Positions 22,868-31,467 of a stretch of 36,081 nt of DNA are shown one piece after another. The stretch is from the NCBI GenBank assembly GCA_023411035.1, contig JAEYPE010000149.1:1-36081 (forward strand). The letters are read 5' to 3'. The notes beneath the pieces are model-generated. The model did not search any database, was not told where the DNA came from, and was given only the letters and a program-made list of their open reading frames with translations. Source of the stretch: Pseudomonadota bacterium (lineage in GTDB: Bacteria; Pseudomonadota; Alphaproteobacteria; Azospirillales; Azospirillaceae). The stretch's first letter is position 1, and each line of letters starts with the position of its first letter. The translations under genes were made by a program, and so were the position numbers.

Positions 22868-23692
22868 TCACCGCCATTTCAGCAGGCGGCGTTCCAGGAC
22901 GGACAGCAGGGTCCCGATGCCGAGGCCGAGCAGCGAAAGCACCAGCACGCCGGCCAGAAGCTGGTCGGTCAGCATCAGATGGCCGGCGGTCAGGACGAAG
23001 GCGCCGATGCCGTATTCCGCCCCGATCATCTCCGCCGCCACCACCAGGATCAGCGCGATGGAGGCGGTGATGCGGAAGCCGGCCAGGATGCCGGGCAGGG
23101 CGCCGGGCAGCACGATCTTGCGCAGGATCGACGCCCAGGGCAGGCCGAAGCTCTGCGCCATGCGGATCAGGTTGCGCGGCACCGAATCGATGGCGCTGTA
23201 GGTGGCGATCACGGTCGGGAAGAAGACGCCGAAGCCGATGGTGGCGAATTTCGACGGCTCGCCGATGCCGAACCACAGGATGAACAGCGGCAGCAGCGCG
23301 ATCTTCGGGATCGGGAAGAAGGCCGACACCAGCGGCACGCCGACCGCCCGCGCGACGGAGCCGATGCCCATGGCGAAGCCGACGGCCATGCCCGCCACCG
23401 TGCCCATGGCCCAGCCGACGCCGATGCGCATCAGCGACGCCTTCAGGTGCTGCCACAAGGACCCGTCCTGCGCCATCCCGGCAAGTGCCGAGGTGACGGC
23501 GCTGGGCGGCGGCAGGAACAGTTCGCTGACGAGGCCGAAGCGGTTGGTGGACTCCCACGCCGCGATCAGCGCCACGAAGGCCAGCAGCGCCGCCCAGCGG
23601 TGGGGCTTCAGCGCGAAGCCGCCGCCGCGGAAGCGGACGGGCTGGGCGGATGCCACCGGAAGGCTGGTGCCGCTCAAAGAAGTATCAGGCAT
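22868..23692 (-). CDS. ABC transporter permease (SsuC/TauC-like)
   Basis: Inner-membrane permease of 274 residues with about six hydrophobic segments. The binding-protein-dependent transport signature containing the EAA-like loop is visible as AQSFGLPWASILRKIVLPGALPGILAGFRI (about residues 178-207). The N-terminal 30 residues are hydrophilic. Its ATG (23692) lies inside the end of the ATPase gene (8-base overlap), which points to coupled translation. The binding-protein gene starts 31 bases downstream. Confidence 0.9.
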   Translation of the reverse strand: MPDTSLSGTSLPVASAQPVRFRGGGFALKPHRWAALLAFVALIAAWESTNRFGLVSELFLPPPSAVTSALAGMAQDGSLWQHLKASLMRIGVGWAMGTVAGMAVGFAMGIGSVARAVGVPLVSAFFPIPKIALLPLFILWFGIGEPSKFATIGFGVFFPTVIATYSAIDSVPRNLIRMAQSFGLPWASILRKIVLPGALPGILAGFRITASIALILVVAAEMIGAEYGIGAFVLTAGHLMLTDQLLAGVLVLSLLGLGIGTLLSVLERRLLKWR

Positions 23693-24458
23693 CGGCGATC
23701 TCCCGGTCGGCCAGTTGGGCTTCGGCCCGGATCAGGTGCCACAGCCGGTCGCGCACCTCCGCCAGATGGGCCTGGGCGGAGGGTTCGAGGCGCTGGTCGC
23801 GCGGCTCCTCGATGGTGACGATCTCGCGCAGGCGGCCCGGACGGCGGCTGAGCACGGCCACGCGGTCGGCCAGCCGCAGCGCCTCGTCCAGATTGTGGGT
23901 GACGTAGACGGCGGTCGTCCGCTCCCGCTGCCAGAGCGACAGGAAATCCTCCATCAGCAGCTCGCGCGTCTGGGCGTCGAGCGCCGACAGCGGCTCGTCC
24001 AGCAGCAGCATGGCCGGGCGCACGGCCAGCGCGCGGGCGATGCCGACGCGCTGGCGCATGCCGCCGGACAACTGCTTGGGCAGGGCCTTGCGGAAGTCCC
24101 ACAGACCCATGCGGCGCAGGCCGGACTCGATGCGCTCCCGCCGCTCCGCCGCCGACAGCGGATGGTGTTCGAGGACGAGGGCGAGATTGTCCTCCACGCT
24201 GCGCCAGGGCAGCAGGGCGAAATCCTGGAAGATGAAGGTGATCGGGTTCAGGCAGCCGTCCGGCACGTCGCCGGCCACCGCGATGGTGCCGGAGGTCGGG
24301 GCGACGATGCCGCCGGCGATGCCGAGCAGGGTGGACTTTCCGCAGCCCGACGGGCCGATGACGGCCAGCACCTCCCCCTCCTGCACCGTCAGGTCGATGC
24401 CGTCCAGCACGACGAGATCGTCGTAACGGTGGCACAGGTCCTTGATGATAAGCCTCAT
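23685..24458 (-). CDS. ABC transporter ATP-binding protein (SsuB/TauB-like)
   Basis: Cytosolic ATPase of 257 residues that powers the adjacent permease. The Walker A motif is GPSGCGKST (about residues 36-44), the signature LSGGMRQR (about 134-141), Walker B MLLLDEP (about 155-161), and the switch His is in VYVTHNLDEAL. The start is ATG 24458, whose ATGA overlaps the stop of the preceding propionyl-CoA synthase-like gene; a longer open frame upstream is antisense-like composition inside that gene and has no family match. Confidence 0.92.
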   Translation of the reverse strand: MRLIIKDLCHRYDDLVVLDGIDLTVQEGEVLAVIGPSGCGKSTLLGIAGGIVAPTSGTIAVAGDVPDGCLNPITFIFQDFALLPWRSVEDNLALVLEHHPLSAAERRERIESGLRRMGLWDFRKALPKQLSGGMRQRVGIARALAVRPAMLLLDEPLSALDAQTRELLMEDFLSLWQRERTTAVYVTHNLDEALRLADRVAVLSRRPGRLREIVTIEEPRDQRLEPSAQAHLAEVRDRLWHLIRAEAQLADREIADA

Positions 24459-27400
24459 AGTTCCTTTCCAATAGCCGACCCGGCCCAGGCGATCAGCAGT
24501 TCGTCCCGGGACGTCAGGCCCGCTTCCGGCAGCGCGTGGTTGACCACGGCCTTGGCGGCTCCGCCGGTCGCTTCCGGCAGACGGTTCTCCCACATGGCCT
24601 GATGGAGCGTGGGCAGCTCGTTCCAGGCCCCGAGGTATGTCGTTGGCACACGGACAGCCCCCGACGCAATGACGCGGTTCAGCCCTGCAATTTCCGCAGC
24701 GTTCGAAAGATGCGTGCCTACGATGGATGCGGATGGCATCAGGACGCGGCGCTGGCGCATCCACACCTGCGGCGCGTAGAAGCTGTAGCGCCGACCATTT
24801 CCATTGGGGGCCATGTCGCCGCAATAGACGACGCGGCCCGTGTGCGGCTTCACGATCATGGTGGAGACGGCCAGCGTGTCGCGCCGCGCCCGCTCCACCA
24901 CGACGTCCGGCATGCCGCGCGGGTTGTCGGCGGAACGCAGGATGCGGCCCACCGCCTGCCCCAGCGGCTTGAAGGTGTCCTCGGTGAAGAGGCGCACGGC
25001 CTCCTTGAAGGCGGCGGTCTCGCGCTGCGGGTCGGGCAGGTCCGGCATGGTGTCGGGCCAGTCGAAATGCGGCACGCGGCGCTTGATCTCGGCCAGCGAC
25101 ACGGCACCCGCCAGCGCCTCCCCATAGCCGAGCGACAGCACGAAGTCGCGCTCGGAATCGCGGTCGGTGACGACGCAGACGCGGGCACCGGACTCGCGCG
25201 CCGCCTCGATGGCCGACAGCGCCATGTCGTCGCGCAGCCCCACCGTTCCGGCACCGTAGAAGACCAGCACGGCTTCGCCGGGGCGCAGGCGGGCGCGGCG
25301 GAGCATCTCAGCGGGCTCGGCGGAACCGGGCTTGCCGAGGAAGGTCATGTGGTAGCCGCTGGAGGCGCCGAAGAAGGTCAGCGCGCCGCCTTCGGCCAGC
25401 GACTGGAACGTGCGGGGGAAGGTCGCCTCGCCCGCGTGGCTGACGGCGTAGTCCACCAGATGGCCGCCGTTGGCCGCGCGCAGAGCGTCGATGTAGGGCT
25501 GGCCCGCCCGCTCCCACGCCGCCCACTGGTCCGGGTCGGCGGGGATGCGGGTGAAGGCGGCCTCCGCGACGGAGCGGTCCACGGCCTCCGCCCCGCGGGC
25601 GCGGATGGACGCGGCGCGGCGTTCCGACGACACCATGCCGGTCACCTTCATGCGCCGGGCCAGCGCCAGTTCCACCGTCCAGGCGCCGGTGCCGCCCGCG
25701 GCCCCCTCCACCAGCAGGCGCTTGCCGGGCTGCACGTCGAGCGCGGTGAACAGCGCGCGGTAGGTCGTGCCGGCGGCGAGCATGTAGCTGCCCGCCTCCT
25801 CCAGCGCGAGGCCGGGCGGCAGGTGGAAAAGCTGCGGCCCGTCCGCCAGCATGAACTGCTGGTGGCTGCCGTCCGGCGACTGGTAGCCCTGGATGTGGAA
25901 GTCGGTGAACATGGGATCGGCCCCGGCCTCCGGGTCCAGCAGGTCGGACACGCCGGAATAGACGGCGACCAGATCGCCGACCGCCAGCCGCCCCTGGCCC
26001 TGCAACGCCTCGCCCATGCGCACCACCATGCCGATCCCGCCGGACCCGGTGACGTGCACATCCTCGTCATGCTCGTCGAACAGGGAGACGGGGATGCCGG
26101 TGATCGCCCACACGTCGTTGTAGTTCACCTCGGAGGCCAGGACATAGACGAGCGCCTGGTTGGGGCCGGGTTCGGGGACGGGAACGACGACCTCCGTTTC
26201 GGCCTGCGCCGGGTCGCCGTGGGCGGCGGCTCCGGTTTCCAGATCGCGCACGACGGCCTGGGCAAGCTGCCATTCGGGAAGCGGCGTGGCGCCGGGGAAG
26301 AAGGGGCTGCCGATGGGAAGCACGCCGTCGCGGTCCTCACGCCGGGGGCGGGCGGGCAGGGGCGGGGACTTCTTCTCAAGGAACAGGGCGATGCCCTTCT
26401 TGGCGCCGTTTTCGGCATCCAGGAGGAAGCGGGCAAAGGCGGCGATCTCGGCGGCGGAACCGGCGTCGAAGCCGTCGCCGAGGCCGGTATCGACCAGTTG
26501 GACGATGGTGTCGGCGACGGGGCCGCGGCCGACGGAGTGGGCTTGGCGGAGGAGGCGCATCACTCCCTCTCCCCTCTGGGGAGAGGGTTGGGGTGAGGGG
26601 GTTGCGCGTGGCGCGGCGTTCGGCACAAGCGCAACCCCCTCACCCTCCCCTCTCCCCAGAGGGGAGAGGGTATTGGGACGGAGCGCCGCCTCCCGCGCCA
26701 TCGCCTTCGCCAGCGTCAGCGCATCGTCCGCGCCGCGCGCCACCACGTCCACCAATCCATACTCAAGGGCCGTCTCCGCGTCGATCTGGCGCCCGGACAG
26801 CAGGATCTCCAGCGCCCGCCCGTACCCACGCTCCGGGTCCTTCCGAAGCAGCAGGCGCGGCAGGCGCTGCGTGCCGCCATAGCCCGGCGGCAGGAACAGG
26901 TTGATCTCCGGCTGGCCCAGGCGCGCGCGGGGGTCGGCCACCCGGACATGGCAGGCCATGGCCAGCTCGCATCCGCCGCCCAGAGCCACGCCGCGGATGG
27001 CGGCGAACACCGGCTTGTCCATCGCCTCGATGGCGCGGAAGACGGCATGGGCCTTGGCGGGCAGGGCGCGGGCCTCGCTCTCGTCTCGAACCTCGTCGAG
27101 AAGCTGGCGGATGTCGGCGCCGGCCACGAAGTTGCGGCCCGTGCCGGTCACCACCACGGCGCGCACGTCCGAACGGCGGGCGAGATGGGCGACCAGCGTG
27201 TCCAGCTCGTCCAGCAGGCGGTCGGACAGGGCGTTGACCGGCGGGTTGTCGATGGTGACGGTCGCCATGCGCACGCCGTCGGCCAGCCGGTCGTACTGCA
27301 CGGACAGGAAGCGCTGCCGCTCGATGAGGGTCTGTTCCTCCGCCCGCTGCTGCCCGCGCTTCCAGGCGGCGATGCGGGCCTCCAGGTCGGTCAGGCATTC

Positions 27401-29869
27401 CGGGTTGCGCAGGGTGGAGGTGTCGCCCAGCGGCTCCCCGTTCATCATGGCCGTCAGGAAGCGGCGCATGTATTTGCCGGAGCGCGTCTCCGGAAAGGCC
27501 GGAACGGCGAGGATGTCGGAGGGGACGGCGACGGCGCCCTTCTCCTGCCGGACCAGATCCTTCAGGCGGCGCTCGTCGTCGGCGGTGATGTCGCGGCCCT
27601 TGGCGGGCAGGATGAAGGCGACGGGGGTTAGCCCCTTCTCGCGGTGGGGGGCGCCGACCACGATGACGTTGCCCACCGGGCTGTCGGGGTTGATCTGCTT
27701 GTCGCGCAGGATCGCGCCCTCGATCTCCTCCGTTCCCATGCGGTGGCCGGACACGTTGATCACGTCGTCGGAGCGGCCATGCAGGCTGAAGCTGCCGTCC
27801 TGGTACTTGCGCGCGAAGTCGCCTTGCAGATAGGCCCAGACCGGCTTGCCGTCCGCGTCGCGGAAGCGCCCGAAATAGGTCTTCACGAAGCGGTCGAAGT
27901 CGCCCTTCCAGCCGGGCTTGCCTACGTTCTCCGCGTCGCCCCAGATGGTGCGGGTCAGGTAGGGATAGGGGGCGGTGACGACGATCTCGCCCTTCTCCTC
28001 CGGCCCGGCGGAGCGGAAGGCGACGCGGCCCGCCGCGTCCGGCTCGCTCTCGGGGACCCACACGTCGCCCAGGACCCAGGGCAGGGGATAGGTGTGGGCG
28101 TCGGCGCGCAGCGGCTGGTCGGGATTGCCGTAGGGGTGGGTCCAAACGATGCCGCCATGCTCCGTCGCCCAATAGCTGTTGATGTATTGCGGCGTCATCA
28201 CCGCCATGCCGAAGGACTGGACGGCGGGGCTGGTCGGCTCCGCGCAGAAGGTGGCGACGCGCAGGGACGAGCGGTCGTAGCGCTCCACGTCGGCGCGGTT
28301 CTCCGGGTGGGTCATGACCGTCTTCAGGAAGGTCACGCCCGCCTTGAAGATGGTGACCCTGTGCCGCTCGATGATGGAGGCGAAGCGACCGGCGTTGGGG
28401 AAGACGGGCGCGCCCTCCGTCACGATGCCGGGGATGCGGGCGGCGAGGCTGGCGGTGATGAGGTAGCTCTGCCCGGTGATCCAGCCGGGATCGGCGACGA
28501 CGTAGATCACGTCGCGGCCCGGCAGGGCGTCAAAGCTGACCTTCATGGTGTGGGCGAGGCCGGCGACGTAGCCGCCATGCACATGCACCACGCCCTTCGG
28601 CTTCCCGGTGGAGCCGGAGGTGTAGATGATGAACAGCGGGTATTCTGCGTCCACCGGCAGGCAGGGCACGGCCTTCGCCACGGCGGCGTAGAGCGCGCGG
28701 TCGTCCAGCGCCCGCAGCGCCTCCATGTCCGGCAGGCCGGCGGCGGCGCACAGCTCGGCTTCGGCCTTCGCCAGCAGGTCGTGCGCCCAGACGTCGCGCC
28801 CTTCGGTCCAGGGGATGTCGGGCAGGCCGGCGTGGCGGACGACGATCACCGCCTCCACCCGCGGCGGCGCGGCGGTCAACGCCTCGGCCACGCTGGCGCG
28901 CAGGTCGGCCACGGTGGCGGCGTCCAGCGTGCCGGCGCGGTCCAGCGCCTTGCCCAGTTCGCGCATCACGTCGGCGGGGGCGACGGTGATCTCGCCCTCC
29001 AGCCCGCGGCGCACCGGCTCCATCAGGGCGGCGTCGCCCAGCTTGGCGCGCAGCACCTCCTCGGTGATGCGGAGGGCGGCGGGCAGGGCGACGAAGCGGT
29101 CGAGCGCCGGGTCGCTGTAGGCTTCCTTGAAGGGGGCCATCTCCGCGTTGCGGCTGGCGCCGTCGGCGGTGATGACGACGCGGGCGCCGGCGTTCTCGAT
29201 GCGGTCGGACAGGGTCTTGTCGGAGAAGCCGCCGAACACCGCCGTGTAGATGACGCCGATGCGCTTCGCCCCCTCCGTCCAGACGATCTGGTCGAGGATG
29301 TTGGGCATGTTCAGCGCGATGCGGTCGCCCGGACGCAGCCCCAGCCCGCGCAGCGCCAAGGCGGCCAGAGCGGAGCGTATCAGCAGTTCGCGGCGCGTGA
29401 GGGTGATGTGGTGGACGGGGCCGCCGCGCCCGCCGTTGGCGGCGGCGTCCCAGCGGTCGCCCTCGTACCAATAGGCGGTCTCGGCCCCGTGGCCGGACAG
29501 GACGTGGCGGTCCACCTCGTTGAAGGCGGCGTTGGTCAGTCCGCCCGTGAACCAGCGGTAGAAGGGCGCCTCCGATCCGTCGAACGCCTGGGTCCAGGGC
29601 GTCCAGTCCGCCCGCTCCGCGGCTTCGCCGGTGGCGGCGTTCCAGCCGCGCCAGACTCCGTCCGCATCGCGCATCAGCCAGCCGGTGCCGTCGAACCAGT
29701 GGATCGTCTCCGCCGCAATGGCGCCATGGAAGGCGCCGGGATCGCTTTCGCAGGCGGCACGCTGGCGCTGCCAGTCCGCGGATGAGCGGATGGGATTGAC
29801 GGTGACGTCCTGCGGCAGTGGCGGCAACAGAGGCGGTTGTCCGGCGGACTCCGCGACGGCATGGTCCAT
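24455..29869 (-). CDS. pcs: Trifunctional propionyl-CoA synthase-like fusion (acyl-CoA synthetase, enoyl-CoA hydratase, enoyl-CoA reductase)
   Basis: A 1804-residue protein with three enzymes in one chain. Residues about 50-840 are an AMP-forming acyl-CoA synthetase (YTSGSTGKPKG near 416; ETRSGKYMRRF with the catalytic Lys near 796). About 850-1060 are an enoyl-CoA hydratase/crotonase with both expected glutamates (GGGCELAMAC near 965, and GQPEI). About 1220-1800 are an NADPH-dependent medium-chain reductase of the crotonyl-CoA reductase type (VNYNDVWAITG; VEGAAGGTGAW near 1389). Order and length match propionyl-CoA synthase of Chloroflexus and Erythrobacter, which turns 3-hydroxypropionate into propionyl-CoA through 3-hydroxypropionyl-CoA and acrylyl-CoA. 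A palindromic repeat adds about 36 residues at 1067-1102. Start: ATG 29869 behind GGGAGGAAA. It overlaps the ABC ATPase by ATGA. Confidence 0.9.
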   Translation of the reverse strand: MDHAVAESAGQPPLLPPLPQDVTVNPIRSSADWQRQRAACESDPGAFHGAIAAETIHWFDGTGWLMRDADGVWRGWNAATGEAAERADWTPWTQAFDGSEAPFYRWFTGGLTNAAFNEVDRHVLSGHGAETAYWYEGDRWDAAANGGRGGPVHHITLTRRELLIRSALAALALRGLGLRPGDRIALNMPNILDQIVWTEGAKRIGVIYTAVFGGFSDKTLSDRIENAGARVVITADGASRNAEMAPFKEAYSDPALDRFVALPAALRITEEVLRAKLGDAALMEPVRRGLEGEITVAPADVMRELGKALDRAGTLDAATVADLRASVAEALTAAPPRVEAVIVVRHAGLPDIPWTEGRDVWAHDLLAKAEAELCAAAGLPDMEALRALDDRALYAAVAKAVPCLPVDAEYPLFIIYTSGSTGKPKGVVHVHGGYVAGLAHTMKVSFDALPGRDVIYVVADPGWITGQSYLITASLAARIPGIVTEGAPVFPNAGRFASIIERHRVTIFKAGVTFLKTVMTHPENRADVERYDRSSLRVATFCAEPTSPAVQSFGMAVMTPQYINSYWATEHGGIVWTHPYGNPDQPLRADAHTYPLPWVLGDVWVPESEPDAAGRVAFRSAGPEEKGEIVVTAPYPYLTRTIWGDAENVGKPGWKGDFDRFVKTYFGRFRDADGKPVWAYLQGDFARKYQDGSFSLHGRSDDVINVSGHRMGTEEIEGAILRDKQINPDSPVGNVIVVGAPHREKGLTPVAFILPAKGRDITADDERRLKDLVRQEKGAVAVPSDILAVPAFPETRSGKYMRRFLTAMMNGEPLGDTSTLRNPECLTDLEARIAAWKRGQQRAEEQTLIERQRFLSVQYDRLADGVRMATVTIDNPPVNALSDRLLDELDTLVAHLARRSDVRAVVVTGTGRNFVAGADIRQLLDEVRDESEARALPAKAHAVFRAIEAMDKPVFAAIRGVALGGGCELAMACHVRVADPRARLGQPEINLFLPPGYGGTQRLPRLLLRKDPERGYGRALEILLSGRQIDAETALEYGLVDVVARGADDALTLAKAMAREAALRPNTLSPLGRGEGEGVALVPNAAPRATPSPQPSPQRGEGVMRLLRQAHSVGRGPVADTIVQLVDTGLGDGFDAGSAAEIAAFARFLLDAENGAKKGIALFLEKKSPPLPARPRREDRDGVLPIGSPFFPGATPLPEWQLAQAVVRDLETGAAAHGDPAQAETEVVVPVPEPGPNQALVYVLASEVNYNDVWAITGIPVSLFDEHDEDVHVTGSGGIGMVVRMGEALQGQGRLAVGDLVAVYSGVSDLLDPEAGADPMFTDFHIQGYQSPDGSHQQFMLADGPQLFHLPPGLALEEAGSYMLAAGTTYRALFTALDVQPGKRLLVEGAAGGTGAWTVELALARRMKVTGMVSSERRAASIRARGAEAVDRSVAEAAFTRIPADPDQWAAWERAGQPYIDALRAANGGHLVDYAVSHAGEATFPRTFQSLAEGGALTFFGASSGYHMTFLGKPGSAEPAEMLRRARLRPGEAVLVFYGAGTVGLRDDMALSAIEAARESGARVCVVTDRDSERDFVLSLGYGEALAGAVSLAEIKRRVPHFDWPDTMPDLPDPQRETAAFKEAVRLFTEDTFKPLGQAVGRILRSADNPRGMPDVVVERARRDTLAVSTMIVKPHTGRVVYCGDMAPNGNGRRYSFYAPQVWMRQRRVLMPSASIVGTHLSNAAEIAGLNRVIASGAVRVPTTYLGAWNELPTLHQAMWENRLPEATGGAAKAVVNHALPEAGLTSRDELLIAWAGSAIGKEL
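26565..26670. repeat. REP/BIME-like palindromic element inside the pcs-like gene
   Basis: Two arms of about 43 bases (26565-26607 and 26629-26670) are near-perfect reverse complements separated by 21 bases. Each arm also holds its own palindrome: CCCTCTCCCC, three bases, GGGGAGAGGG. The element is open in the reading frame of the host gene and encodes the low-complexity piece LSPLGRGEGEG ... SPQRGEG. Confidence 0.9.
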
Positions 29870-29928
29870 GGGTTTCCTCCCGATCGGGCGCTTCTTGTTT
29901 GGTGGCCGCGTGTTTTGCGGCGGGCATC

Positions 29929-29959
29929 ACTATAGCGCGCGGTCCTGCGTGGGCCGCAA
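29929..29959 (-). promoter_or_regulatory. Putative promoter of the pcs-like operon
   Basis: On the minus strand TTGCGG (complement of 29954-29959) and TATAGT (complement of 29929-29934) are 19 bases apart, with the start codon about 60 bases downstream. The spacing is longer than ideal. Confidence 0.35.
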
Positions 29960-30072
29960 TGGCGCCGTGTTCCGCCGAAAAAAGTGCCGGCCGCACCGAT
30001 CAGGGAAACGACGGCGCGGCCGGCAAGATGCTTTGGAGGAATCGCCGCCATGGCTGCAGGGAACGACGCAGC

Positions 30073-30110
30073 CACGGGACGCTTCGTTGCAACTGAAAGC
30101 AATGCCCGTG
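30073..30110. repeat. Nested inverted repeat upstream of the pcs-like operon
   Basis: CACGGG (30073-30078) pairs with CCCGTG (30105-30110), and inside it TTGC (30087-30090) pairs with GCAA (30099-30102). It may be a weak operator or only a chance stem. Confidence 0.3.
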
Positions 30111-30174
30111 CCAGCCGCCGCCCATGACGCAAAGGTGTGTTTCCCGCCCTTTCGGGCAGGTTCGTCGGGCCACC

Positions 30175-30196
30175 CCTGTCCGGATGTCCGGACAGG
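30175..30196. promoter_or_regulatory. Perfect inverted repeat, candidate operator
   Basis: CCTGTCCGG (30175-30183) and CCGGACAGG (30188-30196) are exact reverse complements separated by ATGT. Size and symmetry fit a dimeric repressor site. It lies between the pcs-like gene and the small membrane-protein gene and could control either. Confidence 0.55.
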
Positions 30197-30301
30197 TGCC
30201 TGGAATGGCGGACGGTCGAAGCCTGGCACCGCTCCTCTGGCGTAGCGCGCGCATCGGCTGTATAGGGCGGTGTGCGGCGGCGTAATGAGGATGTGGACGG
30301 G

Positions 30302-30916
30302 ATGCCCGAGGTCGAAATCTCCCGCGAGGACACGGGGCAGACTGTGGTGTTCGAGGCGTCGCCGTCCAGCGTGCCGCCCCAGCGCTACGCCCATCTGCTC
30401 TACGCCGCCCTGCTGCTGGCCGGTTTCGTCGTGGTGGCGGAACTGACTCTGGAGCCGACGGCCTCCATGTTGCGCTGGCTGGGGGTTCTGTGCGCGGTGC
30501 CGCTTCTGTTGATGTGGGTCATCACGCTGCTGCGGGCGGCGCGGCGCAGCGCCGTGCGGCTGGTCGTGGCGCCGGATGGGCTGACGGCCCATGGGCAACT
30601 CATCCCGCACGGCATGATCCGTGGCGTGGCGCTCTATGCGCCGCAGGGGAAGCGTCCGCTGTTCGTGGCCCGCGTCCAGACGATGACCCAGCAGCAGCAC
30701 GAGAAGGAACTGGCGCTGGCCGGCGGGGATGTGGATGCGGCGGAGGAGAGGCGGCCGGGCAGGGGGCATCGCCCAAGGGCCGGCTACCGGCTGCTTCTTC
30801 TGCGGCGCAACCACCTGCCGGCGCTGGTGCTGGTGCGCGGCCTGACCCTGTCGGGCGGTGAGACGTTGATGGCGGGGCTTGCCGCGGAACTGCGCCGCCA
30901 CAGCCGCCCGAACTGA
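30302..30916 (+). CDS. Membrane protein of unknown function with two N-terminal helices
   Basis: The 204-residue product has two adjacent hydrophobic segments (about residues 32-50 and 58-78) followed by a soluble part rich in beta-strand pattern (LVVAPDGLTAHGQLIPHGMIRGVAL), as in small membrane proteins with a PH-like (bPH/DUF304-type) domain. A charged insertion (about 143-160, EERRPGRGHRPRAG) breaks this part. The assignment to a PH-like fold is inference. ATG 30302 follows two possible GTG starts (30272, 30293) in the same frame, none with a strong ribosome binding site, so the start is uncertain. It ends 67 bases from the convergent DUF3126 gene, with a palindromic repeat between. Confidence 0.65.
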   Translation: MPEVEISREDTGQTVVFEASPSSVPPQRYAHLLYAALLLAGFVVVAELTLEPTASMLRWLGVLCAVPLLLMWVITLLRAARRSAVRLVVAPDGLTAHGQLIPHGMIRGVALYAPQGKRPLFVARVQTMTQQQHEKELALAGGDVDAAEERRPGRGHRPRAGYRLLLLRRNHLPALVLVRGLTLSGGETLMAGLAAELRRHSRPN

Positions 30917-30939
30917 TCCCCCGGCACACGGCAATACCC

Positions 30940-30959
30940 CTCCCGCCGCAGGGCGGGAG
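30940..30959. repeat. REP-like palindrome between convergent genes
   Basis: CTCCCGCC (30940-30947) pairs with GGCGGGAG (30952-30959), extended by further C/G pairs outside. It has the same CCCTCYCC/GGGAGAGG style as the element in the pcs-like gene. It may also act as a terminator stem, though no T run follows. Confidence 0.6.
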
Positions 30960-30983
30960 AGGTCCGCGCCGGAGCGGGGTGGC

Positions 30984-31244
30984 TCAGCGGCGGGCCGTCG
31001 GGGCTGCCGGCAGGTCTTCTTCCAGGATGACGACGTGCAGGGCGTAGGAGACCTCACCCTCGTCCACGTCGCGGTGCAGAGTGCCGACGAACTCGTCGCC
31101 CAGCATGACCTCCGCGGACTGACCGGCCTTTGCGGGCGGCTCGATGATAATCTTGTCGTTGCCGAGCGTCTTGCGCAGATAGGCCTGCACACGGGCGATT
31201 TCAGTTTCGGTCATCTTGGCGACCGTCGGCTTGGCGGGAGGCAT
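30984..31244 (-). CDS. DUF3126 family protein
   Basis: A small soluble protein of 86 residues without signal peptide. The sequence TETEIARVQAYLRKTLGN ... SAEVMLGDEFVGTLHRDVDEGEVSYALHVVIL matches the pattern of the DUF3126 family, which is common in alphaproteobacteria and has no known function. The first ten residues (MPPAKPTVAK) and last eight are extensions beyond the core. ATG 31244 has AGGGAT upstream. It is divergent from the caspase-like gene across a 310-base spacer. Confidence 0.82.
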   Translation of the reverse strand: MPPAKPTVAKMTETEIARVQAYLRKTLGNDKIIIEPPAKAGQSAEVMLGDEFVGTLHRDVDEGEVSYALHVVILEEDLPAAPTARR

Positions 31245-31362
31245 GGCATGATCCCTGTGTTGTCGAAGGGGTCATATAGAAACCTTTCGGGCAAAGGGAA
31301 AGCACTACATCGCTGCGGATTGTTCATTCATTGGCAGTGCCCTCTCCCATTGGCCGCGCCTT

Positions 31363-31405
31363 CTCCCGCCGCGGGAGATGGAGGGACCCGCCGCGTAGCG
31401 GTGGG
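31363..31405. repeat. REP-like pair of palindromes
   Basis: CTCCCGC-C-GCGGGAG (31363-31377) is followed by CCCGCCGC-GTA-GCGGTGGG (31387-31405). Two short stems in a row are typical of intergenic REP elements in this group. Confidence 0.65.
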
Positions 31406-31467
31406 ATGTCTTTAGGGCGGGTGGCCATGCCCTCATCTGTAGGGATGCGTTACCCTGTTTAGTCCTC

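Larger units (their letters stand above)
29870..30301. other. Divergent control region upstream of the pcs-like operon
   Basis: This 432-base spacer holds no gene I can support. It contains a putative minus-strand promoter for the operon (29929-29959), a nested inverted repeat (30073-30110), a perfect 9-bp inverted repeat (30175-30196), and a TATAGG near 30260 that could serve the plus-strand gene. Confidence 0.6.

Noticed and set aside
27644..29785. A 700-codon plus-strand open frame opposite the pcs-like gene
   Set aside because: It is the antisense shadow of a strongly conserved acyl-CoA synthetase domain and shows no domain or ribosome binding site.
29870..30301. Sigma-54 promoter (TGGCAC-N5-TTGC) before the pcs-like gene
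   Set aside because: A TGGCAC near 30219 is present but lacks the TTGC element at the right distance and is far from the start codon.
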